From DATCSE01 sp036568605 (GTDB taxonomy: Bacteria; Pseudomonadota; Gammaproteobacteria; Burkholderiales; Burkholderiaceae_C), in assembly GCA_036568605.1 (NCBI GenBank), contig DATCSE010000178.1, forward strand, positions 1 through 24,541: DNA of 24,541 nt. The letters are read 5' to 3'. Below the pieces are notes generated by a model. That model was not told the DNA's origin. It saw nothing but the letters and a program-made list of their open reading frames with translations, and made no database searches. Of the stretch, positions 1 to 8,935 are shown piece by piece. Made by a program: the position numbers and the translations under genes. Position 1 is the stretch's first letter, and every line of letters starts with the position of its first letter.

Positions 1-264
1 GTCCGCGCTGCCCTTGACCCACGGCGCGTCGTAGCGCAGCACGTCGTCCAGCACCGGCAGGTGGCCGCGCAGCGCGGCCCCCGCGCCCGAGGCCAGCAGC
101 GTCAGACGCGCGCCCGTCGCGCGCTTGACGGCGGCGAACGCCGGCGTGGTCATCAGCACGTCGCCGAGGTTGTCGAGCCGCACGACCAGGATGCGCCGCG
201 CCTGGCGCCACAGGTGGCGGCGCTCGGCGGCGACGCCCGTGGCGATGACGCTAGCTGGCGGCAT
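1..264 (-). CDS. Glycosyltransferase family 9 (heptosyltransferase-like), N-terminal part
   Basis: Only the first 88 codons are in the window; the gene runs off the left edge. The visible protein has the typical N-terminal GT9 signature, RILVVRLDNLGDVLMTTPAF (about residues 24-43), which matches the start of ADP-heptose:LPS heptosyltransferases and related enzymes that add sugars to lipopolysaccharide or other surface glycans at the inner face of the membrane. The ATG at 264-262 lies 11 bases upstream of the stop of the preceding GT4 gene (TAG at 253-251), so the two genes overlap by 14 bases and are probably translationally coupled. About 23 residues precede the Rossmann strand, slightly longer than in many family members. 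Family assignment is good; the acceptor and sugar donor cannot be told from this fragment. Confidence 0.8.
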   Translation of the reverse strand, partial: MPPASVIATGVAAERRHLWRQARRILVVRLDNLGDVLMTTPAFAAVKRATGARLTLLASGAGAALRGHLPVLDDVLRYDAPWVKGSAD

Positions 265-1549
265 GGGCCACCGAGGCCAGCAGGCGCGCCGGCGCGGCGC
301 GTTTCACGGCAGGCGACGCGCTCAGCACCCCGGCATAGACCTCGAGCAGCTCGTCGGTGATCCGCTCCCACGTGTAGCGCGAACGCGCGCGGCGCAGGCC
401 GCTGCGGCCCATCGCCCGCGCGAGCAACGGGTTCGCGTGCAGCAGCTGCAGCTTCGCAGCCAGCGCTACCGGATCGTGCGGCGGCACGAGGAAGCCGGTC
501 TCGCCATCGAGCACGGTGGACTTGATGCCGCCGACCGCGCTGCCGATCACCGGCACCGCGCAAGCCATCGCCTCCAGCGGCGTGATGCCGAACGGTTCGT
601 ACCACGGCGTCGTGACGAACGCATCGGCGGCGGCGTAGTAGGTGCGCAACTCGGCGCGCGAGCGATGGCCGGTGAAGACCACGCGTGACGCGACCCCGCC
701 GTCACACGCGATGCCGCGCAGCCGCGCGAACTCGGGCGTGCGGGCTTCGTCCGGCTCGGCGCTGTCGCCGCCGACGACCAGCAGGCGCGCATTCATCGAG
801 GCGGGCAGCAGCGCCATCGCGCGCACCACGTCGTCGATGCCCTTGCGCGGCACGATGCGGCCAAGCTGCAGCACGATGAACTCGTCCGGCGCCAGGCCCA
901 GCTTCGCGCGTGCATCGGCGCGGTTCATCGGCGCGAATTCATGCGGATCGAAGCCGCACGGCACGATGCGCACGCGCTGCGGATCGGCCTGGTACAGGTC
1001 CAGCAGGTCGTAGCGGTCCTGCGGGCATTCGGCGACGATCGCGTCGGCGCGGCGCACCAGCTCGCGCTCGATCGCGATGCGCTCGGGCGGGAACGCGTCG
1101 GCGGTGCCCTGGTGCTTCAGCCGCACCAGGCCCAGCGCGTGGAAGGTGATCGCGAACGGGATGCCCAGCATCTCGTGCAACTGCTGCGCGACCCAACCCG
1201 ACATGAAGAAGTTCGCATGCACGAGGTCGTAGCGCAGGCTGTTGCGCACCAGCCGGGCCGCGGCCTGCGCGAACGCCGGCATGTGCCCGAGCAGCCGCTC
1301 CTTGGGAACGAACTCGCTGGGTCCGGCATCGATGTGGATCACGCGCGCACCGGGGCGCAGGTCGACCACCGGCGGCAGGTGGGGGTCGTCGCGGCGCGTC
1401 AGCACATCCACGCAATGGCCGGCGCGCGCGAGGCAGCGTGCGACATGCGCGACGTAGATGTTCTGCCCGCCGGCATCGACGCCGCCCAGCGTGGCCAGCG
1501 GCGACGCATGCTCGCTGATCATCGCGATGCGCAATGAGGACTTGCTCAT
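251..1549 (-). CDS. Glycosyltransferase family 4 (GT-B fold)
   Basis: The protein has 432 aa. The N-terminal domain carries the GGVDAGGQNIYV loop (about residues 22-33) seen in sucrose-phosphate-synthase-like and MshA-like retaining GT4 enzymes. The C-terminal domain has the donor-binding elements LGRIVPRKG and EPFGITPLE (the E-x7-E motif), followed by an AVGG segment. It should transfer a sugar from a nucleotide-sugar donor in the cytoplasm. I chose the ATG at 1549 because GGAG lies 8 bases upstream and the protein then begins directly before the first Rossmann strand (RIAMISEH); an in-frame extension to 1648 has no support. The gene overlaps the downstream GT9 gene by 14 bases. Together they suggest an extracellular or envelope glycan pathway. 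Sucrose-phosphate synthase is possible but not shown, as no phosphatase partner is visible. Confidence 0.85.
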   Translation of the reverse strand: MSKSSLRIAMISEHASPLATLGGVDAGGQNIYVAHVARCLARAGHCVDVLTRRDDPHLPPVVDLRPGARVIHIDAGPSEFVPKERLLGHMPAFAQAAARLVRNSLRYDLVHANFFMSGWVAQQLHEMLGIPFAITFHALGLVRLKHQGTADAFPPERIAIERELVRRADAIVAECPQDRYDLLDLYQADPQRVRIVPCGFDPHEFAPMNRADARAKLGLAPDEFIVLQLGRIVPRKGIDDVVRAMALLPASMNARLLVVGGDSAEPDEARTPEFARLRGIACDGGVASRVVFTGHRSRAELRTYYAAADAFVTTPWYEPFGITPLEAMACAVPVIGSAVGGIKSTVLDGETGFLVPPHDPVALAAKLQLLHANPLLARAMGRSGLRRARSRYTWERITDELLEVYAGVLSASPAVKRAAPARLLASVAHAAS

Positions 1550-1649
1550 TCTGGGAACTCCTGCATCAATTCGTTTGAAGCTGGCACGGCAATCGGTATG
1601 CCTCTGTGCCGCTGCGGCGCAGGAAGTCCGGGTGAAAAAGCTGTGCAAC

Positions 1650-1670
1650 CGCCTCGAAGACTACGAGGCG
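1650..1670 (-). terminator. Candidate hairpin downstream of rpoN
   Basis: A perfect 7-bp inverted repeat, CGCCTCG and CGAGGCG, separated by 7 bases, sits just after the rpoN stop codon on the minus strand. On that strand a run of five T follows about 10 bases after the stem, so it is not a textbook intrinsic terminator. It may be a weak terminator or a 3' end stabiliser between rpoN and the GT4 gene. Confidence 0.35.
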
Positions 1671-1683
1671 ACCGCGGCGGCGA

Positions 1684-3240
1684 TCACGGCGACACGGTCT
1701 GCGGCGAGCAGCGTCGCCGGTACTCGACCGCCGGCACCTTGAGCATCTGGCGGTACTTCGTCACCGTGCGGCGCGCGATGCGCAGGCCCTGGCGCGCGAG
1801 CCGCTGCGCGATCTCGACGTCCGACAGCGGATGCGCCGGATCCTCGCTGGCGAGCAGCTCGCCGATCACGCCGCGGATCGCGGTGCCGGTCGAGGCGCCG
1901 CCGCTCGCGGTGGGCATCGCGCGCGAGAAGAAATACTTCAGCTCGAACACGCCGACCGGTGTCGCCATGAACTTGTTGTTCGTGACGCGGCAGACGGTGG
2001 ACTCGTGCAGGCCCAGCTCGTCGGCCACGGCCCGCAAGCCCAGCGGCTTCATCGCGAACGGACCGAACTCCAGAAAGCGGCTCTGACGCGCGACGATCGC
2101 CTGCGCGACGGCGAGGATGGTCGAGAAGCGCTGCTCGACGTTGCGCACCGCCCAGCGGGCCTCCTGCAGATGCGCGGCGAGCTCGCCGTGGCGGGCGTCG
2201 CGGTGCTGCCGGAACAGCTCGGCATAGGCGCGGTTCAGCTGCACCTTGGGCACCAGCGCGGCGTTCAGCCGCACGGTCCAGCGACCGCGCACGCGCCGCA
2301 CGATGACGTCCGGGTTGATGTGCAGCGCGGTCGACTTGCCGAAGCGCCAGCCCGGATGCGGGTCGAGCCGGCGGATCGCCGCACAGGCCGCATCGACATC
2401 GGCCGGCGAGCGGCCCAGCGTGCGGGCGATCGCAGGCACGTCGTGCTGCGCGAGGCGCAGCAGCTGCTCGTTGACGATGCGCTGCGCGAGCACGCTGTCG
2501 GCGCCGCCATCCGGCAGGCGGCCGTCGGCATCGCTGCGATGGCGCAGCTGCAGCAGCAGGCACTCGGCAATGTCGCGCGCGCCGACGCCGGCCGGGTCGA
2601 AGGCCTGCACCAGCTTCAGCGCCGTCGCCAGCTCCGTCGAATCGGGCGGGGGATCCAGCGGCAGCAGCGCGGCGAGCTCGTCCAGGTCCTGGCGCAGATA
2701 GCCGTCATCGTCCAGCGATTCGATCACGACGTAGAGCAGCGCGCGGTCGCGTTCGCTCAACGCCAGCACATTGGCCTGCCCATGCAGATGCTGGCGCAGC
2801 TCGATCGCGGCCGGCATGGCCTCGAGCGCGCCGAGCCCGTCGTGCGATCGGCCGCGGTCGGCGCTCGAGGCGCTCTGCCATGTCGGCATTTCAGGGGGCG
2901 ACTCCCAGCCGGTGTCGTCGAGTGCACCGGCGTCGCTGCCGGCCGACGGATCGATATCCGCGACGATGTCCGGGCCGCCATCGCGCGCCGTGTTGTCGTC
3001 CGCAATGCTGGCCGCGACGATCGCCAGCGGCGACTCGGCGGCCGAGTCCAGCGACTCTGCGTTCGGCTCGGTGTCCTCGAGCTCGAGAAACGGGTTGGCG
3101 TCCGACATGCCGCGCAGTTCTTGCAGATACTCCAGCGACGACAGCCGCAACATGCGCACCGCATGCTGCAGCCGGGGGGTCAGGGTCTGGTTCTGGCGGG
3201 TATCGAGGCGTAGCGTGGGCGTGGTGGCGGACGAGTTCAT
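1684..3240 (-). CDS. rpoN: RNA polymerase sigma-54 factor
   Basis: The protein has 518 aa, a normal size for sigma-54. The N-terminal region I has the glutamine/leucine activator-contact pattern (LTPRLQHAVRMLRLSSLEYL, about residues 20-39). An acidic linker follows (about 55-130), then the core-binding domain, a helix-turn-helix around PLGLRAVADELGLHESTVCR, and near the end the diagnostic RpoN box ARRTVTKYR (residues 489-497) that reads the -24 promoter element. I chose the ATG at 3240 because region I then starts about 10 residues in, as in the family; in-frame ATGs at 3276 and 3285 are possible and one has a GAGG upstream. In most betaproteobacteria the main rpoN lies beside lptB and hpf; here it stands alone among glycosyltransferase and CBS genes, so it may be a second, specialised copy. 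Function is confident; its target genes are unknown. Confidence 0.93.
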   Translation of the reverse strand: MNSSATTPTLRLDTRQNQTLTPRLQHAVRMLRLSSLEYLQELRGMSDANPFLELEDTEPNAESLDSAAESPLAIVAASIADDNTARDGGPDIVADIDPSAGSDAGALDDTGWESPPEMPTWQSASSADRGRSHDGLGALEAMPAAIELRQHLHGQANVLALSERDRALLYVVIESLDDDGYLRQDLDELAALLPLDPPPDSTELATALKLVQAFDPAGVGARDIAECLLLQLRHRSDADGRLPDGGADSVLAQRIVNEQLLRLAQHDVPAIARTLGRSPADVDAACAAIRRLDPHPGWRFGKSTALHINPDVIVRRVRGRWTVRLNAALVPKVQLNRAYAELFRQHRDARHGELAAHLQEARWAVRNVEQRFSTILAVAQAIVARQSRFLEFGPFAMKPLGLRAVADELGLHESTVCRVTNNKFMATPVGVFELKYFFSRAMPTASGGASTGTAIRGVIGELLASEDPAHPLSDVEIAQRLARQGLRIARRTVTKYRQMLKVPAVEYRRRCSPQTVSP

Positions 3241-3533
3241 GGCCAGGCAACCGCAACGAACATGCCGGGGCGGCATCAGGGGCATCGCCTCGTGGCATCG
3301 CGTCCGAGCGAACTCCGGCGTTGCCGTCGAGATTGGCTCCGTGCTGCGACGTTGAACTCAGATAACGACAGCGCACAAGATGTGTCGCTGTGTGTCATGT
3401 CTGCCAGCGAGAAAGGGTTCGCGTGAGCCCCCAAGAGGCCGGCACGATTTGCCGAAATTCGTGCCGGCATGGCGCCCATAGGTACGCACCTTGCCGGCTG
3501 CGTCGGACTTTCGAATCCGACAGGAGAGATCTG
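3241..3533. other. Divergent intergenic region rpoN / CBS gene
   Basis: This 293-bp stretch has no credible gene. It must hold the start signals of both neighbours. A TTGAAC at 3352-3357 followed 18 bases later by CAAGAT is a weak sigma-70 candidate for the CBS gene. A strong hairpin lies at 3438-3468 (listed separately). I found no convincing -24/-12 sigma-54 promoter. Confidence 0.5.
3438..3468. promoter_or_regulatory. Strong inverted repeat in the 5' region of the CBS gene
   Basis: GCCGGCACGA and TCGTGCCGGC form a perfect 10-bp inverted repeat with 11 bases between the arms; inside, TTT and AAA can pair around a GCCG loop. It ends 65 bases before the CBS start codon and no T-run follows. 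It could be an operator dyad or an RNA hairpin in the leader. Confidence 0.5.
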
Positions 3534-3968
3534 ATGCAACGCATAGCCGATGCGATGACACGCGGCGCCCACACGCTGACGCCGAACGACAAGCTGACCA
3601 CCGCCGCGCAGGCGATGAACGAGTACGACATCGGCGCGTTGCCGGTGTGCGACGGCGGCCGCCTGGTCGGCATGGTGACCGACCGCGACCTGGTCGTGCG
3701 CGGTGTCGCGAAAGGCGTGGTGCCGGACGAGGCGGTCGTGGCGTCGGTGATGAGTCCCGACGTGTGCTGCTGCTACGAGGACGAGCCGGTCGCCGATGCG
3801 ATGGACCGGATGCGCCGCGAGCAGATCCGCCGCATGCCGGTGGTCGACCGCGAGCAGCATCTGGTCGGCATGCTCGCGCTCGGTGACCTTGCGACGAAGC
3901 ACGACGATGCCGGCGGCACCGGCCAGGCGCTGCGCGACATTTCGACGCCTGCCGAGCCGGCGCATTGA
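3534..3968 (+). CDS. Tandem CBS-domain protein
   Basis: The protein has 144 aa and consists almost entirely of two CBS motifs (a Bateman module). The first is about residues 8-60 (TAAQAMNEYDIGALPVCD, then LVGMVTDRDL). The second is about 70-125 (ADAMDRMRREQIRRMPVVD, then LVGMLALGDLA). Such stand-alone modules usually bind adenine nucleotides such as AMP or ATP and act as sensors; no catalytic domain is attached here. The ATG at 3534 has AGGAGA 6 bases upstream, so the start is well supported. It is transcribed away from rpoN and converges on the GT2 gene, which ends 40 bases away. Short CBS proteins of this type are common in stress-related gene groups of Burkholderiales. The ligand and partner are not known. 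Confidence 0.88.
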   Translation: MQRIADAMTRGAHTLTPNDKLTTAAQAMNEYDIGALPVCDGGRLVGMVTDRDLVVRGVAKGVVPDEAVVASVMSPDVCCCYEDEPVADAMDRMRREQIRRMPVVDREQHLVGMLALGDLATKHDDAGGTGQALRDISTPAEPAH

Positions 3969-4008
3969 GCTCGACACGCGGCGCCACCGCTGCTTCAGCG
4001 CGGCCGGG

Positions 4009-4917
4009 TCAGTCCACGCGCTCGGCGAATGCTTCGCGCCAGAGTTGCGACACCGGCGCCGGCACCACACGCCGTGCGCCCAGCGCCCAGGGCAGGCCGC
4101 GCAGCGCGGCGAACAGCACCGGCGCCAGCAGGCCTTGCGCCTGCGCCTCGCGCAGCGCCCGGGCTGCGACCCGCCAGGCCTCGGGCCACGGCAGCCGCAG
4201 GCAGGCGACCCAGACGCGGTTGCGCGCGAGGTACAAGTGGCGGCCGCTGGTATCGCGCCGCGGGGATGGGCGGTGGTGCGTGGTCACGCGGTCGTCATAG
4301 AGGATCAGCCAGCCTTGCGAGGCGAGGTCCAGGCTCATCAGCATTTCCTCGGCGCCCAGGAACAGCCGAGGGTGGTATCCGCCGGCGGCACGGAACGCCT
4401 CGGCCCGCATCACCGCGGCGCCGGCCATGAATGCGGCCAGTCGCGGGCCGGGCAAGCCGACACGCGGCAGGCGACTCGCGGCCATGCGCTCGCAGGCCGG
4501 GTCGACGCGGTAGCCGCCGCCGACCAGCACGCGCGCCGCGACGACGCCGAGCCGCGGCCACGCATCGAGCAGCTCGACGGCATGCGCCAGCGAGCCCGGG
4601 GTCCAGGCGGTGTCGTCGTCGCAGAATGCCACGTATGGCGTCTCGACGCAGGCGACGCCGGCGTTGCGTGCGGCCGCACCGGCATTGACCGGTTGCGCGA
4701 TGAGCCGGACCCGCGGGTGGCGCTGCGCGACGCAGTGCTGCGTGCCGTCCTGCGATGCATTGTCGACGACGACGATGCGCGGACGCTCCGGCAATTGCTC
4801 GAGCAGCGCAAGCGTCTGCAGCAGCTCGGCGCAGCGGTTGTGGGTCAGCACGACGACCGTGATGCGCGACTTGGCATCGTCGATGCTCGGGTTGTTCGAC
4901 GCCGCATCGTCAGGCAT
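4009..4917 (-). CDS. Glycosyltransferase family 2 (GT-A fold)
   Basis: The protein has 302 aa. It shows the GT2 landmarks in order: VVVLTHNR (residues 21-28), VVDNASQDGT (50-59), ARNAG (83-87) and the metal-binding DXD-type cluster CDDDT (99-103), followed by an acceptor region with the GAEE motif typical of rhamnosyltransferase-like GT2 enzymes. It probably transfers a sugar from a nucleotide donor onto a growing glycan or lipid carrier in the cytoplasm. I chose the ATG at 4917, which overlaps the stop of the upstream PIG-L gene by 8 bases, so the two are likely coupled. The C-terminal 60 residues contain hydrophobic stretches but no clear membrane segments. Exact substrates cannot be inferred. 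Confidence 0.87.
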   Translation of the reverse strand: MPDDAASNNPSIDDAKSRITVVVLTHNRCAELLQTLALLEQLPERPRIVVVDNASQDGTQHCVAQRHPRVRLIAQPVNAGAAARNAGVACVETPYVAFCDDDTAWTPGSLAHAVELLDAWPRLGVVAARVLVGGGYRVDPACERMAASRLPRVGLPGPRLAAFMAGAAVMRAEAFRAAGGYHPRLFLGAEEMLMSLDLASQGWLILYDDRVTTHHRPSPRRDTSGRHLYLARNRVWVACLRLPWPEAWRVAARALREAQAQGLLAPVLFAALRGLPWALGARRVVPAPVSQLWREAFAERVD

Positions 4918-5599
4918 GGCCGTCGCTCCACGGTGCCGCATGCGGCCAGGTGAGCTGCCAATGGCGCTCGGGCCGCAGCGCATCGTCCCATTGATCGCGG
5001 CTGAATGCCTGGCACTGGCTTGCGTAGGCCTGCAGCGCGCGCGCCTTCCGGTCCGGGTGGCCGCCGCCGGGTTGATCGAGCGCCGGCGTCGCCTGCACGC
5101 CGTCGCGTGCGAGGCGCAGCAGTGCTTGCTGCAGGCAGCCCGGGATTGCGCGGTAGATCGCATCCTCATAGGCCGTCAGCGCGGTCACGCCCTCGGCCTG
5201 CATCGCATGGACGCAAGCGCGCTGCGTCAGCACGTGATCGCGATGGAACAGGCCCAGCGGTGCCAGCACCTGTGCCGGCGCGTGCCGGCGCAGCACGGCC
5301 CGCAGGCTCGCGACCAGCATCTCGAGCGGATGCGGCTCGGCGTATTGGTCGTCGACATGGTCCAGCCACAGCGGTTCGGCCTGCAGCACGGCGAGCGCCG
5401 CGCGGTCCTCGGCACGACGTGCCGCGACCGCTTCGGCAGCGCTCGCGAAGCCGGCGCGGCGGTCCCAGTCGGTGAGCTTGCCGCCGTCGTGCGGCATCCC
5501 GGCGAACACGGTCACCACCAGCGCGCCGGGATACGCCGCGAGCCACGTGCCGGCGCTCAGGACGGCGTCGTCGAGATGGGGCGACACGACCACGTGCAT
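4910..5599 (-). CDS. PIG-L family deacetylase (LmbE-like)
   Basis: The protein has about 229 aa. It has the family's zinc-binding start, SPHLDDAVLS (residues 6-15), with the H-x-D-D motif, and the second conserved block GLFHRDHVLTQ with the third zinc ligand region. The family removes N-acetyl groups from amino sugars (for example GlcNAc-inositol or lincosamide precursors). Lying between an SDR and a GT2 gene on the same strand, it may deacetylate an amino-sugar intermediate of a glycan made by the neighbouring transferases. The start is uncertain: the ATG at 5599 matches the family N-terminus but is 25 bases from the only good ribosome site (GGGAGG at 5630-5625); an in-frame CTG at 5617 sits 7 bases from it and a TTG at 5623 is too close. 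Confidence 0.82.
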   Translation of the reverse strand: MHVVVSPHLDDAVLSAGTWLAAYPGALVVTVFAGMPHDGGKLTDWDRRAGFASAAEAVAARRAEDRAALAVLQAEPLWLDHVDDQYAEPHPLEMLVASLRAVLRRHAPAQVLAPLGLFHRDHVLTQRACVHAMQAEGVTALTAYEDAIYRAIPGCLQQALLRLARDGVQATPALDQPGGGHPDRKARALQAYASQCQAFSRDQWDDALRPERHWQLTWPHAAPWSDGHA

Positions 5600-5634
5600 G
5601 TCGCGGACGCGCTGCAGCGACAAACCTCCCGCGC

Positions 5635-6657
<1,023 letters not shown>

Positions 6658-6817
6658 GGCGTGTTGTGCTTCGAGAGGCGGTGGGGTCGATGGCAAGGCA
6701 ATCGCTGTGCCGGTCGGCGTTGCCCAGGAGCCGGTCGAAAGGGTCACGCATGCGCCGCGCGGCCGCGATCGCTGCGCGCGTTGCGGCAATTCTTGCCGGC
6801 GGGCCTGCGAGGCCGCC

Positions 6818-7651
6818 TCAGGCCTTGGGCTTGGAGGCGCCGATCGCGTCGGTCCAGATCGCGATCTCGGCGGCGCTCATGCGGCCGTGCGGCGCGAGTC
6901 GCGCATCGACGTTGCCGCGATGGCGGATGTCGTCGAGGAATTGCTCGCGCGACAGCAGCGTGCCGGCGCACAGGCGCGTGTCGGGCGGCGGCGTGTGCGA
7001 CTCGTGCCGCAGTTTCTCGGACAGTTCATCCATCAGCCACGCCGGCACCCGGTCGCGCTCGCCCGGGTAGATGAAGCCGAACAGCGTCAGGTGCGCGAGC
7101 AGCACGCGCCAGTGCGGGCCGAAGCGGCGCAGCAGCCGCTGCCAGTCCATCGTCGCGGACTGGTAGCGCAGCAGGTGCGCGACGTCACCGCCGTCGTAGC
7201 GCTCGCGCTCCATCACGAAGGCCTTCGATGCGATCGTCTCCTCGACCGGCGCGATCGCGGCCGGCAGGCCCAGCACCTCGGCACCGACCGCGTAGTGGAA
7301 CCACTCGTCGTCGACCTCGGCCAGGCCATTGCCGGCGCCGAAGATGATGTCGACCACCGGCCCGCCCAGGCGCACCTTGGCGAGCCAGTGCGGATAGGTC
7401 ATCTCGGCCCGGTAGCCGGCGGCGCGCAGCACGCGTTTCAGCTGCTCGTAGTCGCGGCGCCGGATGAACAGGTCCAGATCGTTCGTGACGCGTGCAATGC
7501 CGGTGTAACACCTGTAGGCATATCCGCCGCCGATCAGCACCGGCACGCCCGCCGCGCCCAGGCAATCGAGCACTGCGCGGTAGCTGCGCGCCGCTTCGCT
7601 CTCGGGTCCGCCATGGCGGCCCGCGGAAGACAGTGTGGACATCGAGGACAT
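6818..7651 (-). CDS. Nucleotidyltransferase-fold protein
   Basis: The protein has about 277 aa. It has the minimal nucleotidyltransferase signature: VLIGGGYAYRCY (38-49), then the metal-binding pair D58 and D60 in RVTNDLDLF, and a third carboxylate D101 in GPVVDIIFG. This is the DNA polymerase beta-like fold used by proteins annotated as nucleotidyltransferase or AbiEii-like. The remaining 150 residues, including a YDGGDVAHLLR segment, match no function I recognise. Start options are ATG 7651 and ATG 7642, both with weak ribosome sites; a further ATG at 7741 would overlap the divergent gene's start and is less likely. No antitoxin-like partner is adjacent, so an AbiE-type toxin role is unsupported. 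The divergent neighbour is a metallophosphoesterase. Confidence 0.75.
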   Translation of the reverse strand: MSSMSTLSSAGRHGGPESEAARSYRAVLDCLGAAGVPVLIGGGYAYRCYTGIARVTNDLDLFIRRRDYEQLKRVLRAAGYRAEMTYPHWLAKVRLGGPVVDIIFGAGNGLAEVDDEWFHYAVGAEVLGLPAAIAPVEETIASKAFVMERERYDGGDVAHLLRYQSATMDWQRLLRRFGPHWRVLLAHLTLFGFIYPGERDRVPAWLMDELSEKLRHESHTPPPDTRLCAGTLLSREQFLDDIRHRGNVDARLAPHGRMSAAEIAIWTDAIGASKPKA

Positions 7652-7734
7652 GCGCTCATCACGGTTCCCGGTCCACGATATGGGCAAGCCGGATGCCACA
7701 TGCTTGCCGGAACCTCGCATCACGGAGCGTACGA
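7652..7734. promoter_or_regulatory. Divergent promoter region, nucleotidyltransferase / metallophosphoesterase
   Basis: An 83-bp gap separates the two divergent start codons, so both promoters must lie here or inside the genes. The metallophosphoesterase has a good ribosome site, GGAG at 7724-7727, 7 bases before its ATG. No convincing -35/-10 pair was identified by eye. Confidence 0.4.
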
Positions 7735-8472
7735 ATGGCATCTTCCCGACCCTTGCGCATGGCCGCCGTCGGCGACCTCCACTGCACGCAGCACTCCGGC
7801 CCGGAGCTCAAGCGCCTGTGCGCGCAGGCGGCCGAGGCCGCCGATGCGCTGCTGCTGTGCGGCGATCTGACCGACTACGGCCTGCCGGAGGAGGCCCACG
7901 TGCTCGCCGAGGCGCTGGCGACGCTGACGATCCCGATCGTCGGCGTGCTCGGCAACCACGACTACGAGTCCGGCAAGCAGGACGAGGTGCGGCGCATGCT
8001 GATCGCGGCCGGCGCGCAGATCCTCGACGGCGAGGCCTGCGAGATCCATGGCGTCGGCATCGCCGGGGCCAAGGGCTTCGCCGGCGGCTTCGGGCGGTAC
8101 GCGCTGGGGCCATGGGGCGAGGAGGCGATCAAGCAGTTCGTCGCCGAGGCCGTCCGGGAGGTGCACAAGCTCGAGTCGGCCGTCGCGAAGCTGCGCACCC
8201 GCGAGCGCATCGTGCTGCTGCACTACGCGCCGATCAGCCAGACGATCGAGGGCGAGCCGCCGGAAATCTCGTCGTACCTGGGCAGCGGCCGCCTCGAGGA
8301 GCCGCTGATCCGCTACCCGGTCACCGCGGTGTTCCATGGCCATGCGCATCGCGGCGCGCTCGAAGGGCGCACCGTCAACGGCACGCCGGTCTACAACGTC
8401 GCGAAGCCGCTGCTGCTGCGGTCGTTCCCCGACAAGCCGCCATTCCGCGTGCTGGAGCTGACGCCGGAGTGA
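7735..8472 (+). CDS. Calcineurin-like metallophosphoesterase
   Basis: The protein has 245 aa and contains the full metal-binding set of the calcineurin-like superfamily: GDLH (D14, H16), GDLTDYG (D44), GNHD (N74, H75, D76), the LLHYAP histidine (H163) and GHAH (H203, H205). These coordinate two metal ions and hydrolyse phosphomono- or diesters; there is no signal peptide, so it acts in the cytoplasm. The ATG at 7735 is chosen because GGAG is 7 bases upstream; an internal Met9 is an alternative. It converges with the copper-protein gene, whose stop is 56 bases away. The substrate cannot be inferred; cyclic nucleotides and nucleotide diesters are both possible for the family. Confidence 0.87.
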   Translation: MASSRPLRMAAVGDLHCTQHSGPELKRLCAQAAEAADALLLCGDLTDYGLPEEAHVLAEALATLTIPIVGVLGNHDYESGKQDEVRRMLIAAGAQILDGEACEIHGVGIAGAKGFAGGFGRYALGPWGEEAIKQFVAEAVREVHKLESAVAKLRTRERIVLLHYAPISQTIEGEPPEISSYLGSGRLEEPLIRYPVTAVFHGHAHRGALEGRTVNGTPVYNVAKPLLLRSFPDKPPFRVLELTPE

Positions 8473-8528
8473 GCGTCCGCGGTGGCGGTCCGGTCGGCAT
8501 TCGTCGGGTGGGGCAGGATCCGCGGGAC

Positions 8529-8858
8529 TCACGCGGCCATGCGCTCGCAGTCCTCGGCGCAGCCGCGGCAGGCACGCGCGCATTCCTGGCAGTGGGCCAT
8601 CGGATGCTTGGCGCATTCTTCGCCGCAGGCCTTGCAGATCTGACCGCAGAGCCGGCACAGCGCCCTGGCGAACTCGCTGCCGCGCGCCATGTAGCCCGCG
8701 GCCGTTCGGCAGATCGCGGCACAGTCCAGATCGAGCGCGATGCAATGCGCCATCGATTTGACGTCCTGCTCCCGCAGGCAGGATGCCGCGCAGTGGTCAC
8801 AGGCGTCGGCGCAGACGTTGCACGCGTCGATGCAGGCTTGGTCGGTCTGACGGGGCAT
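8529..8858 (-). CDS. Four-helix-bundle copper-binding protein (DUF326 / Csp-like)
   Basis: The protein has 109 aa with very many cysteines spaced three to four apart along predicted helices: CIDACNVCADACDHCAASC near the N-terminus, then CIALDLDCAAIC, and CRLCGQICKACGEEC followed by HCQECARACRGCAEDC. This is the pattern of DUF326 proteins and copper storage proteins, which bind many Cu(I) ions through Cys inside a four-helix bundle. No signal peptide is present, so it is like the cytosolic Csp3 type. The ATG at 8858 has GGAGA 5-6 bases upstream. It is transcribed divergently from the exported Cys/His protein and cusCBA, which fits a shared copper response. Metal-binding role is a strong family inference; storage versus simple buffering is open. 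Confidence 0.88.
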   Translation of the reverse strand: MPRQTDQACIDACNVCADACDHCAASCLREQDVKSMAHCIALDLDCAAICRTAAGYMARGSEFARALCRLCGQICKACGEECAKHPMAHCQECARACRGCAEDCERMAA

Positions 8859-8935
8859 GAGAGTCTCCTCGGCTAATGGCTCGATCGCGGCAATTCGTGT
8901 ACCTAATGCGCCGATTCAGGGTCAGCAGCACGTCG

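Noticed and set aside
3438..3460. GGCACG-ATTTGC as a sigma-54 promoter
   Set aside because: Only 8 bases separate GG and GC; a -24/-12 promoter needs 10. The bases are better explained as one side of the inverted repeat.
6784..6798. CGGCAA-TTC-TTGCCG hairpin as the terminator of the nucleotidyltransferase gene
   Set aside because: The stem is 6 bp and no T-run follows on the minus strand; too weak to list as a terminator.
6818..7651. AbiEii-type toxin of an abortive infection system
   Set aside because: The fold fits, but no AbiEi-like antitoxin gene is adjacent; the neighbours are an SDR and a metallophosphoesterase.
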